A stretch of 45,719 nt of DNA from Fervidobacterium gondwanense DSM 13020 (GCF_900143265.1 NZ_FRDJ01000012.1:1-45719), one strand, 5' to 3'; numbered from the stretch's first letter, positions 9,010 through 17,381 are shown. Notes: a model not told the origin generated them from the sequence alone. Made by a program: numbers and translations.

Positions 9010-10365
9010 ATGGACAGGTATTTCAAGATAACCGAACAAGGTTCTAGTGTACGTACTGAGATCATCGCGGGTATAACAACCTTCCTAACGCTTGCTTACA
9101 TTGTCTTCGTTAACCCGTCTATACTTGTGCAAGCAGTACCAGGCATATTTGACCAAACTGGTAAGATTCTCGACCAAGCACTTTACAACAGCTACTACGG
9201 CGCTTTCATGGTTGCTACGATCGTTGGCGGTGCTATTGCAACACTTATTATGGGACTTTTTGCAAACTATCCGTTCGCACTTGCACCGGGTATGGGACTA
9301 AATGCATACTTTACATATACAGTTTGTCTCAAACTTGGTATTCCATGGCAGCTTGCATTAACGGCAGTATTTATCGAGGGTTTAATCTTTGTGATACTCA
9401 CAATTACCGGTGCAAGGAATTTCGTGGCAAAAGCTGTCCCACAACCTGTTAAGGCTGCAACTGGTGCAGGTATAGGATTGTTCATAGCACTAATCGGACT
9501 CAAGAACGCAGGTATCGTCATGCCAGACCCAATAACAGCCGTAACACTCGGACATCTTAACAAGCCAGACACACTACTCGCTGTAATAGGCTTCTTCATA
9601 ACTGTCGTTCTTTTTGCACTCAACGTTCCTGGGTCAATACTCTTAGGAATAATCCTCACAACAGTCATTGGTGCAATGCCAGTTTTCAATGTAACACACT
9701 ACCAAGGGATAATAGGCAAAATACCAGATATATCCCCAACTTTCTTCAAAATACAGTTCAACCCCGAGACGTTGCTATCAGCAACATTCTGGATAGTTGT
9801 CGGCACGTTCTTTTTTGTAGACTTCTTCGATACACTTGGTACATTGACAGGTCTTGCTGAAGGTACAGGCTTTACAAAGAAGAACGGAGAAATGGAAAGA
9901 GCAAACAGGGCATACTTGGCAGACGCGATAGGAACAGTTGCAGGTGCATTGTTTGGAACATCCACTGTTACAACATACATCGAGAGCAGTACAGGTATTG
10001 CAGTTGGTGGAAGAACAGGTCTTACAGCGGTCGTAGTTGCATTACTCATGCTTGCAATGCTCTTCTTCTCACCACTTGCTCTCACAATACCAGCAGCAGC
10101 AACAGCACCAGCGCTTATATTCGTCGGCGTTCTCATGGTCAAGAGCTTGATGTCGATAAAATGGGATGACGTAACAGATGCAGTCCCTGCGTTTGTGACG
10201 CTCACCATGATACCCTTCACATATTCTATTGCTAACGGTATAGCGCTCGGAATAATAACATACCCAATAGTCAAAGCATTATCAGGCAAGAGAAAAGAAA
10301 TCCACTGGTTCACGTGGATTCTTGCAGCACTGTTTGTCGCTTACTTAACATTCTTCAGAGAATGA
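9010..10365 (+). CDS. NCS2-family purine permease (AzgA-like)
   Basis: A 451-residue integral membrane protein. It shows the AzgA-branch hallmarks: an N-terminal TEIIAGITTFLTLAYIVFVN, FALAPGMGLNAYFTYTV near 92, GAGIGLFIALIGLKNAG near 152 and FFVDFFDTLGTLTGLAEGTG near 270. These form the two inverted repeats that bind the nucleobase. Members import adenine, guanine or hypoxanthine by proton symport. A GGGGGGAAG ribosome site precedes ATG. The 60-nt upstream gap is too short for a purine riboswitch and contains only a small hairpin. A strong terminator follows the gene. Confidence 0.93.
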   Translation: MDRYFKITEQGSSVRTEIIAGITTFLTLAYIVFVNPSILVQAVPGIFDQTGKILDQALYNSYYGAFMVATIVGGAIATLIMGLFANYPFALAPGMGLNAYFTYTVCLKLGIPWQLALTAVFIEGLIFVILTITGARNFVAKAVPQPVKAATGAGIGLFIALIGLKNAGIVMPDPITAVTLGHLNKPDTLLAVIGFFITVVLFALNVPGSILLGIILTTVIGAMPVFNVTHYQGIIGKIPDISPTFFKIQFNPETLLSATFWIVVGTFFFVDFFDTLGTLTGLAEGTGFTKKNGEMERANRAYLADAIGTVAGALFGTSTVTTYIESSTGIAVGGRTGLTAVVVALLMLAMLFFSPLALTIPAAATAPALIFVGVLMVKSLMSIKWDDVTDAVPAFVTLTMIPFTYSIANGIALGIITYPIVKALSGKRKEIHWFTWILAALFVAYLTFFRE

Positions 10366-10383
10366 AACAGACAGTTAACAGCA

Positions 10384-10417
10384 AAGCCCCGGAGATTTCT
10401 CCGGGGCTTGTTTTTCT
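10384..10417 (+). terminator. intrinsic terminator after NCS2 permease
   Basis: AAGCCCCGGAGA pairs with TCTCCGGGGCTT across a 2-nt loop and is followed by TTGTTTTTC. A long GC-rich stem plus T-run makes this a confident Rho-independent terminator. Confidence 0.9.
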
Positions 10418-10435
10418 TGTTCTATTTCAACATGG

Positions 10436-10441
10436 TATAAT
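10436..10441 (+). promoter_or_regulatory. -10 element for small membrane protein
   Basis: A perfect TATAAT lies just past the terminator and 47 nt before the ATG at 10488. The -35 region is poor (T-rich and overlapping the terminator tail). Confidence 0.4.
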
Positions 10442-10487
10442 ACAAAGTAGGGGGCTGAAACACCAAGAACTTGGGGGATAGGGAAAT

Positions 10488-10625
10488 ATGAGAAAGAGAA
10501 ACAACAAAATGGGTTATCGAAACGGAGCAATTTTAGTATCCGTTTTAATTATTTTAATTGTTGTTGTAATCATCCTCTCAAAGCTATGGTTTCTGCTTGG
10601 GTTAAGACTTAAAGGATATCCATGA
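10488..10625 (+). CDS. 45-residue single-pass membrane peptide
   Basis: An open frame of 45 codons with ATG at 10488, a GGGGGATAGGG ribosome site and its own upstream TATAAT. The basic N-terminus (MRKRNNK) precedes a very hydrophobic run (ILVSVLIILIVVVIILSKLW), then GLRLKGYP and TGA. This is the layout of a small inner-membrane protein. Its function is unknown. Placement between a terminator and a convergent hydrolase, with promoter and ribosome site, argues that it is real; conservation was not tested. Confidence 0.5.
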   Translation: MRKRNNKMGYRNGAILVSVLIILIVVVIILSKLWFLLGLRLKGYP

Positions 10626-10640
10626 TATGTTTGATGCATT

Positions 10641-11615
10641 CTAAACCGCATTCTGATTAGCTTTTTTGTATATTCGCTGAGCCTGTTTTTTGAAAAATTT
10701 GAGGCTCTTTCCTGCGATAAAACGTCTGAATAGATAAGATGATTTGTGTCCTGATGGCACAGTTATTTTTGTTGCATTTGGTAATAGTCTGTAAAGCCCA
10801 TTTGATGCTTGTTTTGGTATAACCTTGTCAAAAACACCCGAGAACATTAAAACGGGTTGTTTGACAAATTTTGCGTACGATAGAGGGTCATAATGGAAAC
10901 ACGTTGGGGTTAGCGTGAATATATCGTTCAGTTCCTTTAGTGAATGAACTTTCCGCCTACTGCTTGACCTTAGCTCTATACATTTTGGTTCATCTTTGCA
11001 TCCCCACTCATTGCTGAATTTCTTGTATCCTTCCCTTACTGGCTCAACATACGGAGAATACCAATTAATCCAGCGCCAGTCACCACCTGTGAAAGCAAGC
11101 ACACCGATATCCAATCTGCTATCGAGTGCAAGGCTCATTGTCGCTATCATCCCACCAAAGCTGAACCCCATAATTCCCAATGGCAAATCATTACTTACGC
11201 CTTGAATGAGTCCTGACTCTAAAAGGTCTATCGTCCTTCTCACATCCTTGATCGCTTGGTGGAAGCGTACAATACAATGTGCCGGTGAATGATGGAAGAA
11301 AGGCTCTCCTCCGTTCCACTCCTGCTTTGTGCGCTGCATGTGGTAGGGTTGTATAAGAAAATACGTCTCTATGCCTTTTTGTGCAAAATTCTCTGCAAAC
11401 CACATGAGATATGGAATATGTCCATTCCCAATTCCATGCAAGAATATCAGTCTCATCCAAGGATTTTCTGCGCTATATCTGTAGACATATACTCTGCTTG
11501 ACTCTGGAATATCTGGTTCATAGACCGTGTCGAAACTTAGAAGTACGTATTTCTCGTCCTCTTTTTCGACCTTAAGATTAAAAGGCAAATTCTTATCGTA
11601 CTCATAAATGTACAC
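10641..11615 (-). CDS. alpha/beta hydrolase
   Basis: About 324 residues. The oxyanion-hole region reads FLHGIGNGHIPYLMWFAENF, the nucleophile elbow is GFSFGG (Ser at about 152 from this start), and the acid and base candidates are in FSGVFDKVIP and VPSGHKSS near the C-terminus, completing a Ser-Asp-His triad. It resembles ABHD18-type (abhydrolase family 10-like) proteins. The substrate is unknown, probably an ester. GTG at 11615 is preferred because GGGGG lies 8 nt before it; TTG at 11630 is in frame but overlaps that site. The PAP2 gene ends 24 nt upstream, so the two are likely cotranscribed. Confidence 0.82.
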   Translation of the reverse strand: MYIYEYDKNLPFNLKVEKEDEKYVLLSFDTVYEPDIPESSRVYVYRYSAENPWMRLIFLHGIGNGHIPYLMWFAENFAQKGIETYFLIQPYHMQRTKQEWNGGEPFFHHSPAHCIVRFHQAIKDVRRTIDLLESGLIQGVSNDLPLGIMGFSFGGMIATMSLALDSRLDIGVLAFTGGDWRWINWYSPYVEPVREGYKKFSNEWGCKDEPKCIELRSSSRRKVHSLKELNDIFTLTPTCFHYDPLSYAKFVKQPVLMFSGVFDKVIPKQASNGLYRLLPNATKITVPSGHKSSYLFRRFIAGKSLKFFKKQAQRIYKKANQNAV

Positions 11616-11639
11616 TACTTGCACCCCCAATTTTCTAAA

Positions 11640-12266
11640 TTATTCGGGACTTTTTGTTGAATAAAAGACATCGGCTATATAATATCCAGTCGAGCTGCCG
11701 AACATAACATCCGACAACCAATGATTATTGGACCACAATCTTTGCGCCGAGAAAACCAGAGGTATTGAATACCACACATCTCCGAAACGCTTTGCAATTG
11801 GCGTAAAAATAGACCAACTCAAAGCACTGTGACCAGATGGGAATGATTGGTAACCCTCAGTGAGAGAGAACGGTTTAAAAATGAAAGGGTTGTTTTCAGC
11901 GTACGGGCGTCCTCTTCCAACAACAAACTTTACTAATCCAACAAAAACAGCGGTAGTCAAGAAACTCTCTATCACTGTGAATGCTGTATATTCATCGAAT
12001 GGATACGCAACGGCTGCACTCACAACCGCAATCGCAGTGAAATGAACAAGATTCAAGTCGTTAAGAAAATCAAATAAATTCGATCTTGACACCCCCCTAT
12101 TTACAGGTTCATCTAACAAAAAGGATGGAAGCGGAACACAGAAAACAGGAACAATTACCTTTGACAAGTTATGTACGTCCATTACTAATTCATCCAAATA
12201 ATCAGCTCCAAAACTTATAAAAGGAATCAGTAACAATAAGAACATAGCTAAAGACCTTTTCAACAT
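11640..12266 (-). CDS. PAP2-family membrane phosphatase
   Basis: About 208 residues with an N-terminal hydrophobic signal and several further membrane segments. All three motifs of the phosphatidic acid phosphatase type 2 family are present: K-x6-RP in KFVVGRGRP, PSGH in FPSGHSALS, and R-x5-H-x3-D in RLWSNNHWLSD. The enzyme should dephosphorylate a lipid phosphate or pyrophosphate (undecaprenyl pyrophosphate or phosphatidate) on the outer face. ATG at 12266 is chosen since AGGAGGGG lies 9 nt before it; TTG at 12272 is only 3 nt from it. Confidence 0.88.
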   Translation of the reverse strand: MLKRSLAMFLLLLIPFISFGADYLDELVMDVHNLSKVIVPVFCVPLPSFLLDEPVNRGVSRSNLFDFLNDLNLVHFTAIAVVSAAVAYPFDEYTAFTVIESFLTTAVFVGLVKFVVGRGRPYAENNPFIFKPFSLTEGYQSFPSGHSALSWSIFTPIAKRFGDVWYSIPLVFSAQRLWSNNHWLSDVMFGSSTGYYIADVFYSTKSPE

Positions 12267-12355
12267 TATCAATCACCCCTCCTAAAGATTATTATAGCCC
12301 CTGAACCTCTTAAGTCAACTATTACTGACCGAACATAGTTCTTAAAAAAGAGTGG

Positions 12356-12361
12356 TATAAT
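12356..12361 (+). promoter_or_regulatory. -10 element for S41-like gene
   Basis: Perfect TATAAT 45 nt before the ATG at 12406; no convincing -35 at the normal spacing. Confidence 0.4.
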
Positions 12362-12405
12362 TATTATGTGAATGGCGGCTCAGTATAAATGTAAGGGGTG
12401 GTGCT

Positions 12406-13686
12406 ATGAAATGGTTCAATTTTACAGTTATCTTTATTATAGCCATTGTCATAATTGGTCTTTTTGGATTTTACATATATGAACATTATAGATACTCACC
12501 GTTTGCGTTACTCGTTGACGTAGGAGTTGCGAAAGAATACCTAAGAGACAGACACGTTGATTTATGGAATCCGGTGAAAAGAGATGAGATTGTTTTTGAG
12601 AATGTAGAAATCACCGAAAGATTGAGTACTTATGAATTCGCACTCAAACTTGAACCAATCCTGTCAAAACTAAACGACGGAATTACAAGAATAGAAATTC
12701 AATTAAAATCAACGGACAAAGTTCTCCCGATGAGCTTCAAACTTATTGATGGAGACGTTATAGTCTACAAAAGCAAATGCGAAATTCCTGTTGGTTCAAG
12801 AATACTTACAATGAACGGATACCAAATAAAAGACATAATTGAGAAATACAGAGATTTATTCCCCACACTTGATGAATTTGAAAGAGAATATGCTTTTGTC
12901 GATAAATTACTGTATGCTTATCCCAGCATAATTGATGGCTCAACTATTCACATCACATATTATCTTCCTAACTCCAGTGTACAAAGAACAGCGTACATCA
13001 AAGCAATGGACAAGAAAAGATGGGACACTGAAATAAAAAAAGACGTCGAGAATGTCAAGATTTACAAGATAAAGGATTATGCAATTCTAAAAATACTCAG
13101 CTTCGAGATCTTTGATAAGAAGCAAATGACAAGTTTGCTTGAAGCATTTGGTGAACTAAATGACGCAACGAATGTAATCTTCGACTTAAGATATGCAAAC
13201 GACGGCGACAGCACAATACCGACGATTATAATATCAAAACTAATTACAAGTCCAACGGCACTGTATCCGAAATACACGGGCAGATTTAGAAACAAGGAAA
13301 TCGAAAAGAAACAAATTCCAATAGAACCAGACGACCATAGAATAGATGCAAAAGTTTATTTTCTTGTCAACAACTCTTGTTTCTACCAGCCACAAAAGAC
13401 GCTCATAACAGTTCTGAATCAGCACCAACTTGGAAATTTCATCGCTTGGAATATTCCTGAAAGTATCAACAAAGGCGTTTACTATACAGATGAATTTTGG
13501 AAAATACTCCCCAATACTCGCACATACATAGTAATGCCTCAAGGCAGAGTCGAATACAATACCAATATTGACTTTGTTATAGGTGACGGACCAGATGTGG
13601 CCATAGAAGAACTGATCGATGAAAATCGCTACTTTGAATGGTTGAAAAACTTTATTGACATGTTAGAAACTACCAAAGAAGAATAA
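12406..13686 (+). CDS. membrane-anchored S41 peptidase-like protein, probably non-catalytic
   Basis: 426 residues with one N-terminal transmembrane helix (about 6-26). A PDZ-like segment (PVGSRILTMNGYQIKDIIE near 132) and a C-terminal part with NVIFDLRYANDGD and KVYFLVNN resemble the C-terminal processing peptidase (S41) core. At the place where active enzymes have a Ser within a TASASE-like motif, this protein reads NSCFYQPQKT, so the usual nucleophile is not evident. It may be a pseudoenzyme that binds peptides. The PAS-phosphatase gene starts 13 nt downstream, which suggests an operon. Assignment rests on weak pattern similarity. Confidence 0.5.
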   Translation: MKWFNFTVIFIIAIVIIGLFGFYIYEHYRYSPFALLVDVGVAKEYLRDRHVDLWNPVKRDEIVFENVEITERLSTYEFALKLEPILSKLNDGITRIEIQLKSTDKVLPMSFKLIDGDVIVYKSKCEIPVGSRILTMNGYQIKDIIEKYRDLFPTLDEFEREYAFVDKLLYAYPSIIDGSTIHITYYLPNSSVQRTAYIKAMDKKRWDTEIKKDVENVKIYKIKDYAILKILSFEIFDKKQMTSLLEAFGELNDATNVIFDLRYANDGDSTIPTIIISKLITSPTALYPKYTGRFRNKEIEKKQIPIEPDDHRIDAKVYFLVNNSCFYQPQKTLITVLNQHQLGNFIAWNIPESINKGVYYTDEFWKILPNTRTYIVMPQGRVEYNTNIDFVIGDGPDVAIEELIDENRYFEWLKNFIDMLETTKEE

Positions 13687-13699
13687 GAAGGTGGCATTT

Positions 13700-14755
13700 A
13701 TGGAACTATCGGAATATCTTTCAAGAACGAACGTTTTGGACTTTTTACAAGCACTCGAAATTTCCGCATACGTTGTTGACAAAAATAGAAAGATTGTCTT
13801 CTGGAACGGACAAGCGACAAGTCTAACAGGATATGACTCAGAAGAAGTCATAGGAAGGAAATGCGCTGAACAAGTGCTTAATCATGTTGATAGAACAGGC
13901 ATTCCCGTCTGTTCAACCGACCTTTGCCCATTATACCAAGCTATCAAAAATGGTATTCCAGTCGAAGTACCTTTTGCGGTATATGGGTTGACAAAATCAG
14001 GTAAAAGGAGGCCTTTTTCTGTATTCGGTCTACCTATCAAAAACGGTAATGAAATACTTGGAGCTGTAGAACTATTTACAGATGCCGAGAAATTGGATGC
14101 TGACATGTCACTCGCTATAACCATTCAAGAAGGGTTCGTACCTGAAAGTAACGACAAGATAGAATTCTTCTACCGCCCGTCAACAGGACTTGGTGGAGAC
14201 ATGATTTACTACAACCCACCATGGATTGGAATCATCGACATCAGCGGTCATGGAGTAGCCGCTGCGCTTGTGAGTATGCTGATTAGGATTTCTCTCGACT
14301 CTGTCATTGCCTTCGACCCTCCTTTAAATGCGCTTCCATACTTGTTAGAGAATGAACTGAAAAGATTCAAATTGCAGGGAGTATACTTAACATCGATATT
14401 CGGACAGCTTAAGGAAGATGAATTTACCTTTATAAACATGGGACATCCATCTCCAGTTAACATAACACAAAAAAAGGTTGTTAAAACGAAGAATGTTGTT
14501 CCAGTTGGATGGGGGTTAAGTGATGAGTACGATGAATCGATTATTAATCGCCATAAGCTTTCAGACGGCAATCTGCTCCTTTATACAGATGGACTTACAG
14601 AAATGAAAACAAAAACTGGTATGCTGGGAACAGAAGGACTAATCAGCACACTCGCGCCTGAAGATAATACAACAAGCATATATTTAAAAACACTCTCACT
14701 TAGGGCTTCTGGCTTACAAGAAGACGACATAACAATGATACTAATCAAACAATAA
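13700..14755 (+). CDS. PAS domain - PP2C/SpoIIE-type serine phosphatase
   Basis: About 351 residues. An N-terminal PAS domain (ISAYVVDKNRKIVFWN near 21) carries a Cys cluster: C at about 55, then C in GIPVCSTDLCPLYQAI. The C-terminal half is a PPM/SpoIIE phosphatase with FYRPSTGLGGDMIYY, DISGHG near 182 and LLYTDGLTEMK near 293, supplying the metal-binding Asp residues. It probably dephosphorylates an anti-sigma-factor antagonist or similar protein in response to the PAS signal. ATG at 13700 is used because AAGGTGG is 7 nt before it; GTG at 13691 overlaps that site. A terminator follows. Confidence 0.88.
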   Translation: MELSEYLSRTNVLDFLQALEISAYVVDKNRKIVFWNGQATSLTGYDSEEVIGRKCAEQVLNHVDRTGIPVCSTDLCPLYQAIKNGIPVEVPFAVYGLTKSGKRRPFSVFGLPIKNGNEILGAVELFTDAEKLDADMSLAITIQEGFVPESNDKIEFFYRPSTGLGGDMIYYNPPWIGIIDISGHGVAAALVSMLIRISLDSVIAFDPPLNALPYLLENELKRFKLQGVYLTSIFGQLKEDEFTFINMGHPSPVNITQKKVVKTKNVVPVGWGLSDEYDESIINRHKLSDGNLLLYTDGLTEMKTKTGMLGTEGLISTLAPEDNTTSIYLKTLSLRASGLQEDDITMILIKQ

Positions 14756-14778
14756 CCATTTGTCTACAACGCATAGCA

Positions 14779-14811
14779 GAGGGCATTTTTCAATGCCCTT
14801 TGTTTTTTGTT
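14779..14811 (+). terminator. intrinsic terminator after PAS-PP2C gene
   Basis: AGGGCATT (14780-14787), loop TTTC, AATGCCCT (14792-14799), then TTGTTTTTTG. A standard Rho-independent structure separating this operon from the ars-type operon. Confidence 0.88.
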
Positions 14812-14830
14812 TGAAAGTTAAAAAAGTCAC

Positions 14831-14859
14831 TTGAAAATATTAGAATATTCTTATATACT
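14831..14859 (+). promoter_or_regulatory. arsR promoter with embedded operator-like palindrome
   Basis: TTGAAA (14831-14836) and TATACT (14854-14859) are separated by exactly 17 nt. The spacer holds the perfect palindrome AGAATATTCT (14842-14851). ArsR-family repressors bind such AT-rich dyads across the -35/-10 spacer, so self-repression is likely. The repressor gene starts 42 nt downstream of the -10. Confidence 0.7.
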
Positions 14860-14900
14860 AAATACAGAAATTACACTTTATGCTTGAAAGGAGTGGAAGC

Positions 14901-15194
14901 ATGGTAGAGAACTTAGAGAAGTATGCAGAGACATTAAAAGTGATCGCACACCCGATAAGATTGCAAATACTTATGATGTTAAAAGATAACGAAAAACTCT
15001 GCGTGTGTGAAATGTTACCACGCATCGGTATTAGTCAACCAAACCTATCTCAACACCTGTCCATGATGAGACTAAGTGGACTGGTCGAAACAGAAAAGAA
15101 AGGTAACATGGTCTTTTACAAACTTTCGGACAACAGATTTTTGAAAGAATTTCTGGATTTAATAGACAAATATATTAATGCAGAGGTGAAATAA
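14901..15194 (+). CDS. arsR: ArsR-family metalloid-sensing repressor
   Basis: 97 residues of winged-helix ArsR/SmtB type. The recognition region is ISQPNLSQHLSMMRLSGLV, followed by the wing KKGNMVFYKL. KLCVCEML supplies Cys34 and Cys36, the same place as the arsenite-binding Cys pair (ELCVCDL) of E. coli-type ArsR. On metalloid binding it should leave the promoter upstream. ATG at 14901 is chosen because AAAGGAGTGG lies 6 nt before it; an in-frame ATG at 14880 has no ribosome site. The permease gene starts one base after its stop. Confidence 0.9.
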   Translation: MVENLEKYAETLKVIAHPIRLQILMMLKDNEKLCVCEMLPRIGISQPNLSQHLSMMRLSGLVETEKKGNMVFYKLSDNRFLKEFLDLIDKYINAEVK

Positions 15195-15195
15195 G

Positions 15196-16296
15196 GTGAG
15201 CGAACTAAAATTATTCTTTCTAATCTTAGCCGTATTCTTCGTATTCTATTTTGTCCCATTCGATGCACCCGCTGTTAAGGACAGCATCTTAAACGGTTTT
15301 GTTATGCTCAACGAATACGCCCGCGAACACGTTCTACTTTGTTTAGTCCCTGCATTCTTCATCGCTGGCACAATTTCCGTCATGCTCAAAAAAGATGCCA
15401 TACTGAAACTTCTCGGTCCTGATGCCAAAAGAATAATATCCTACCCAATTGCAGCTATCAGCGGGGCAATACTTGCGGTTTGCTCTTGTACAATCCTCCC
15501 GCTTTTTGGTGGCATATATAAGAAAGGAGCAGGAATCGGTCCAGCAGCAACATTCCTTTTCGCAGGACCCGCTATCAACATCGCAGCGATATTTCTAACA
15601 GCAAGAATCCTTGGCTGGGACCTTGGAATTGCAAGGATGATAGCAACATTAAGTGCAGCGATACTCATAGGTTTAATTATGGAGCTGATTTACAAAGAAA
15701 AAGGTAGTGGTGGATTTGTACAAACAGCTGAGACAAACACAAGTAATGCAAAAGCACTGACATTTTTTCTGTTGCAACTCTTTTTCCTTGTACTCAGCGG
15801 GCTCAAAATAAACCCAACAATTAAAAATGCTGGACTCGGCGTACTTGGCTTATCAGTATTTGGGATGGCACTTTTCGGATTTGAAAGAGACGAAACAAGA
15901 TCTTGGATTGCTGAGACGTGGGATTTTGCTAAGAAGATACTTCCATACCTATTTGTAGGTGTATTCTTAGCAGGAATCATAACAAAACTACTTCCACAGA
16001 ATGTAGTGGTCTTCTTACTTGGCAAGAACAACATATTCTCAACATTCGTTGCTTCCATCATAGGTGCGTTAATGTACTTTGCAACGCTTACAGAAGTGCC
16101 GATAGTGCAAGCATTGACACAACTTGGAATGGCAAAAGGACCGACACTTGCATTGCTCATGGCAGGAAACTCTCTAAGTTTGCCAAGCATGATAGTCATA
16201 ACAAAGCTTCTTGGAAAAAAGAAAGCATTTACATACTTCGGCTTGGTTGTTCTTTTCTCAACAATATTTGGAATGATCTATGGTCTTATTGGATAA
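15196..16296 (+). CDS. ArsP-type permease (DUF318)
   Basis: A 366-residue polytopic protein (about eight to ten membrane spans) of the ArsP/DUF318 family (PF03773). Two pseudo-repeats are visible: AVCSCTILPLFGGIYKKGAG, with the conserved CSC near residue 96, and the later YFATLTEVPIVQALTQLGM. Members export methylated or inorganic trivalent arsenicals, and sometimes other soft-metal compounds. Its position behind arsR with one base between them, and ahead of a CxxC thioredoxin-like protein, supports metalloid efflux. GTG at 15196 is coupled to the arsR stop. The exact substrate cannot be read from sequence. Confidence 0.88.
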   Translation: MSELKLFFLILAVFFVFYFVPFDAPAVKDSILNGFVMLNEYAREHVLLCLVPAFFIAGTISVMLKKDAILKLLGPDAKRIISYPIAAISGAILAVCSCTILPLFGGIYKKGAGIGPAATFLFAGPAINIAAIFLTARILGWDLGIARMIATLSAAILIGLIMELIYKEKGSGGFVQTAETNTSNAKALTFFLLQLFFLVLSGLKINPTIKNAGLGVLGLSVFGMALFGFERDETRSWIAETWDFAKKILPYLFVGVFLAGIITKLLPQNVVVFLLGKNNIFSTFVASIIGALMYFATLTEVPIVQALTQLGMAKGPTLALLMAGNSLSLPSMIVITKLLGKKKAFTYFGLVVLFSTIFGMIYGLIG

Positions 16297-16328
16297 ACCT
16301 ACTAAACAAGCATAGGAGGGATTATTGC

Positions 16329-16568
16329 ATGGCAAAGAAGGTAGAAGTACTCGGTTCAGGATGTCCAAAGTGCAAACAGACGCTCAAGATTATTGAAACT
16401 GCGATTCAAGAACTTGGAATCAACGCAGTAGTTGAGAAAGTCCAAGACATCAACGAAATAATTTCAAGAGGAGTTGCAGCAACCCCAGCAGTAGCAATCG
16501 ATGGGAAGATAGTCCTTTCAGGAAAGATACCGACAATTGATGAAGCGAAGAAACTGCTTGCTGAGTAA
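16329..16568 (+). CDS. thioredoxin-like CxxC protein (redox-active disulfide protein 2 family)
   Basis: 79 residues beginning KVEVLGSGCPKCKQT, with the redox pair Cys12 and Cys15, and ending in a thioredoxin fold with ATPAVAIDGKIVLSG, whose cis-Pro loop is typical. This small family commonly accompanies ArsP/DUF318 permeases and may hand over or reduce the metalloid. AGGAGGG precedes ATG. It is the last gene of the arsR operon, 32 nt after the permease. Confidence 0.88.
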   Translation: MAKKVEVLGSGCPKCKQTLKIIETAIQELGINAVVEKVQDINEIISRGVAATPAVAIDGKIVLSGKIPTIDEAKKLLAE

Positions 16569-16593
16569 TTTGTAAAGAAAATCAAAAGAAACC

Positions 16594-16624
16594 CCAGTGG
16601 ATTCAAACCACTGAAGTTTTTGTT
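16594..16624 (+). terminator. probable terminator of arsR operon
   Basis: CAGTGG (16595-16600) pairs with CCACTG (16608-16613), followed by AAGTTTTTG. The stem is only 6 bp, so it is moderately supported. Confidence 0.55.
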
Positions 16625-16677
16625 TGAGCTATCGGAGTGATAGAACATAATCGATAACTTAAAGGAAGGAATTAAAT

Positions 16678-17215
16678 ATGCGTTGGTGTTTTCGAAGAAG
16701 CATAAGCATTGGTAAAAGCTTTCGCATAAACTTGAGCAAAAGTGGAATGGGAGTTATCCAAGAAACGTCACAACTATGAACAAGCGAAGCCTAATAGCAT
16801 AAGCGAAGGACCTATAGTCGTTACCATCTACAAACCTTCAAACATAAAGGACTTATCAGCATTTAGAAATCTATCAATTTCTTTGTTAATTATAGGTGTT
16901 GCCATTCTATTTGCTTCACTGCCCTTAGGAATAGCTTTCCTAAGAAACGAGGTTTTGGTGATTAACCTTTTAGCCGACTGCTTTCTTGAATTAGAGAAAA
17001 CAGAACTCGCCTTAGAGGTTCTCCAGAAAGGTCCAGTGCGTTCGAGAAAAATGGCGAATGAACAGCTCAAGCTCTTTCATTACCTTTTGGGACAAACATA
17101 TCTAAAACTCGGCAACAAAAAGAAAGCACTCTCTCACTTCCAGAAAATATATGTGGATGATAGAAATTTTAAGGATGTTGAGAAGCTTATCGAAGAGCTT
17201 GAGAGTCAGGAATAG
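16678..17215 (+). pseudogene. DUF4236-domain protein with C-terminal TPR-like part, frameshifted
   Basis: AAAGGAAGG followed by ATG at 16678 begins MRWCFRRSISIGKSFRINLSKSG, split here as two stretches: the first dozen residues and the RINLSKSGMG motif are the hallmark start of DUF4236 proteins. The frame then hits TGA after 33 codons, having lost the expected glycine-rich beta strands. From 16742 a different frame (+1) stays open to 17215 and encodes a transmembrane segment (LLIIGVAILFASLPLGIAFL) and a TPR-like tail (FHYLLGQTYLKLGNKKKALS). The two parts most simply are one gene broken by a deletion or frameshift near 16745-16800. Alternative: the 157-codon frame is independently translated from GTG 16742, but that has no ribosome site. 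Confidence 0.6.
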
Positions 17216-17252
17216 GAACACAACGGATTCAGTGAAGTCAATGAGATTATGA

Positions 17253-17258
17253 TATAAT
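17253..17258 (+). promoter_or_regulatory. -10 element upstream of darT
   Basis: Perfect TATAAT 123 nt before the darT start; no clear -35. The leader contains a modest inverted repeat, AAACCTT/AAGGTTT (17273-17300). Nothing else was recognised in the 166-nt gap. Confidence 0.4.
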
Positions 17259-17381
17259 CGACTTAGAAGAAGAAACCTTGCTTCGAAATCTTAAAGGTTT
17301 TCTCAAGAGATATAGAGTTTTCTTTGGATGATACAGACGTAGAACTTAACATTGATGATTATCAATATAGGGGGGAATACT

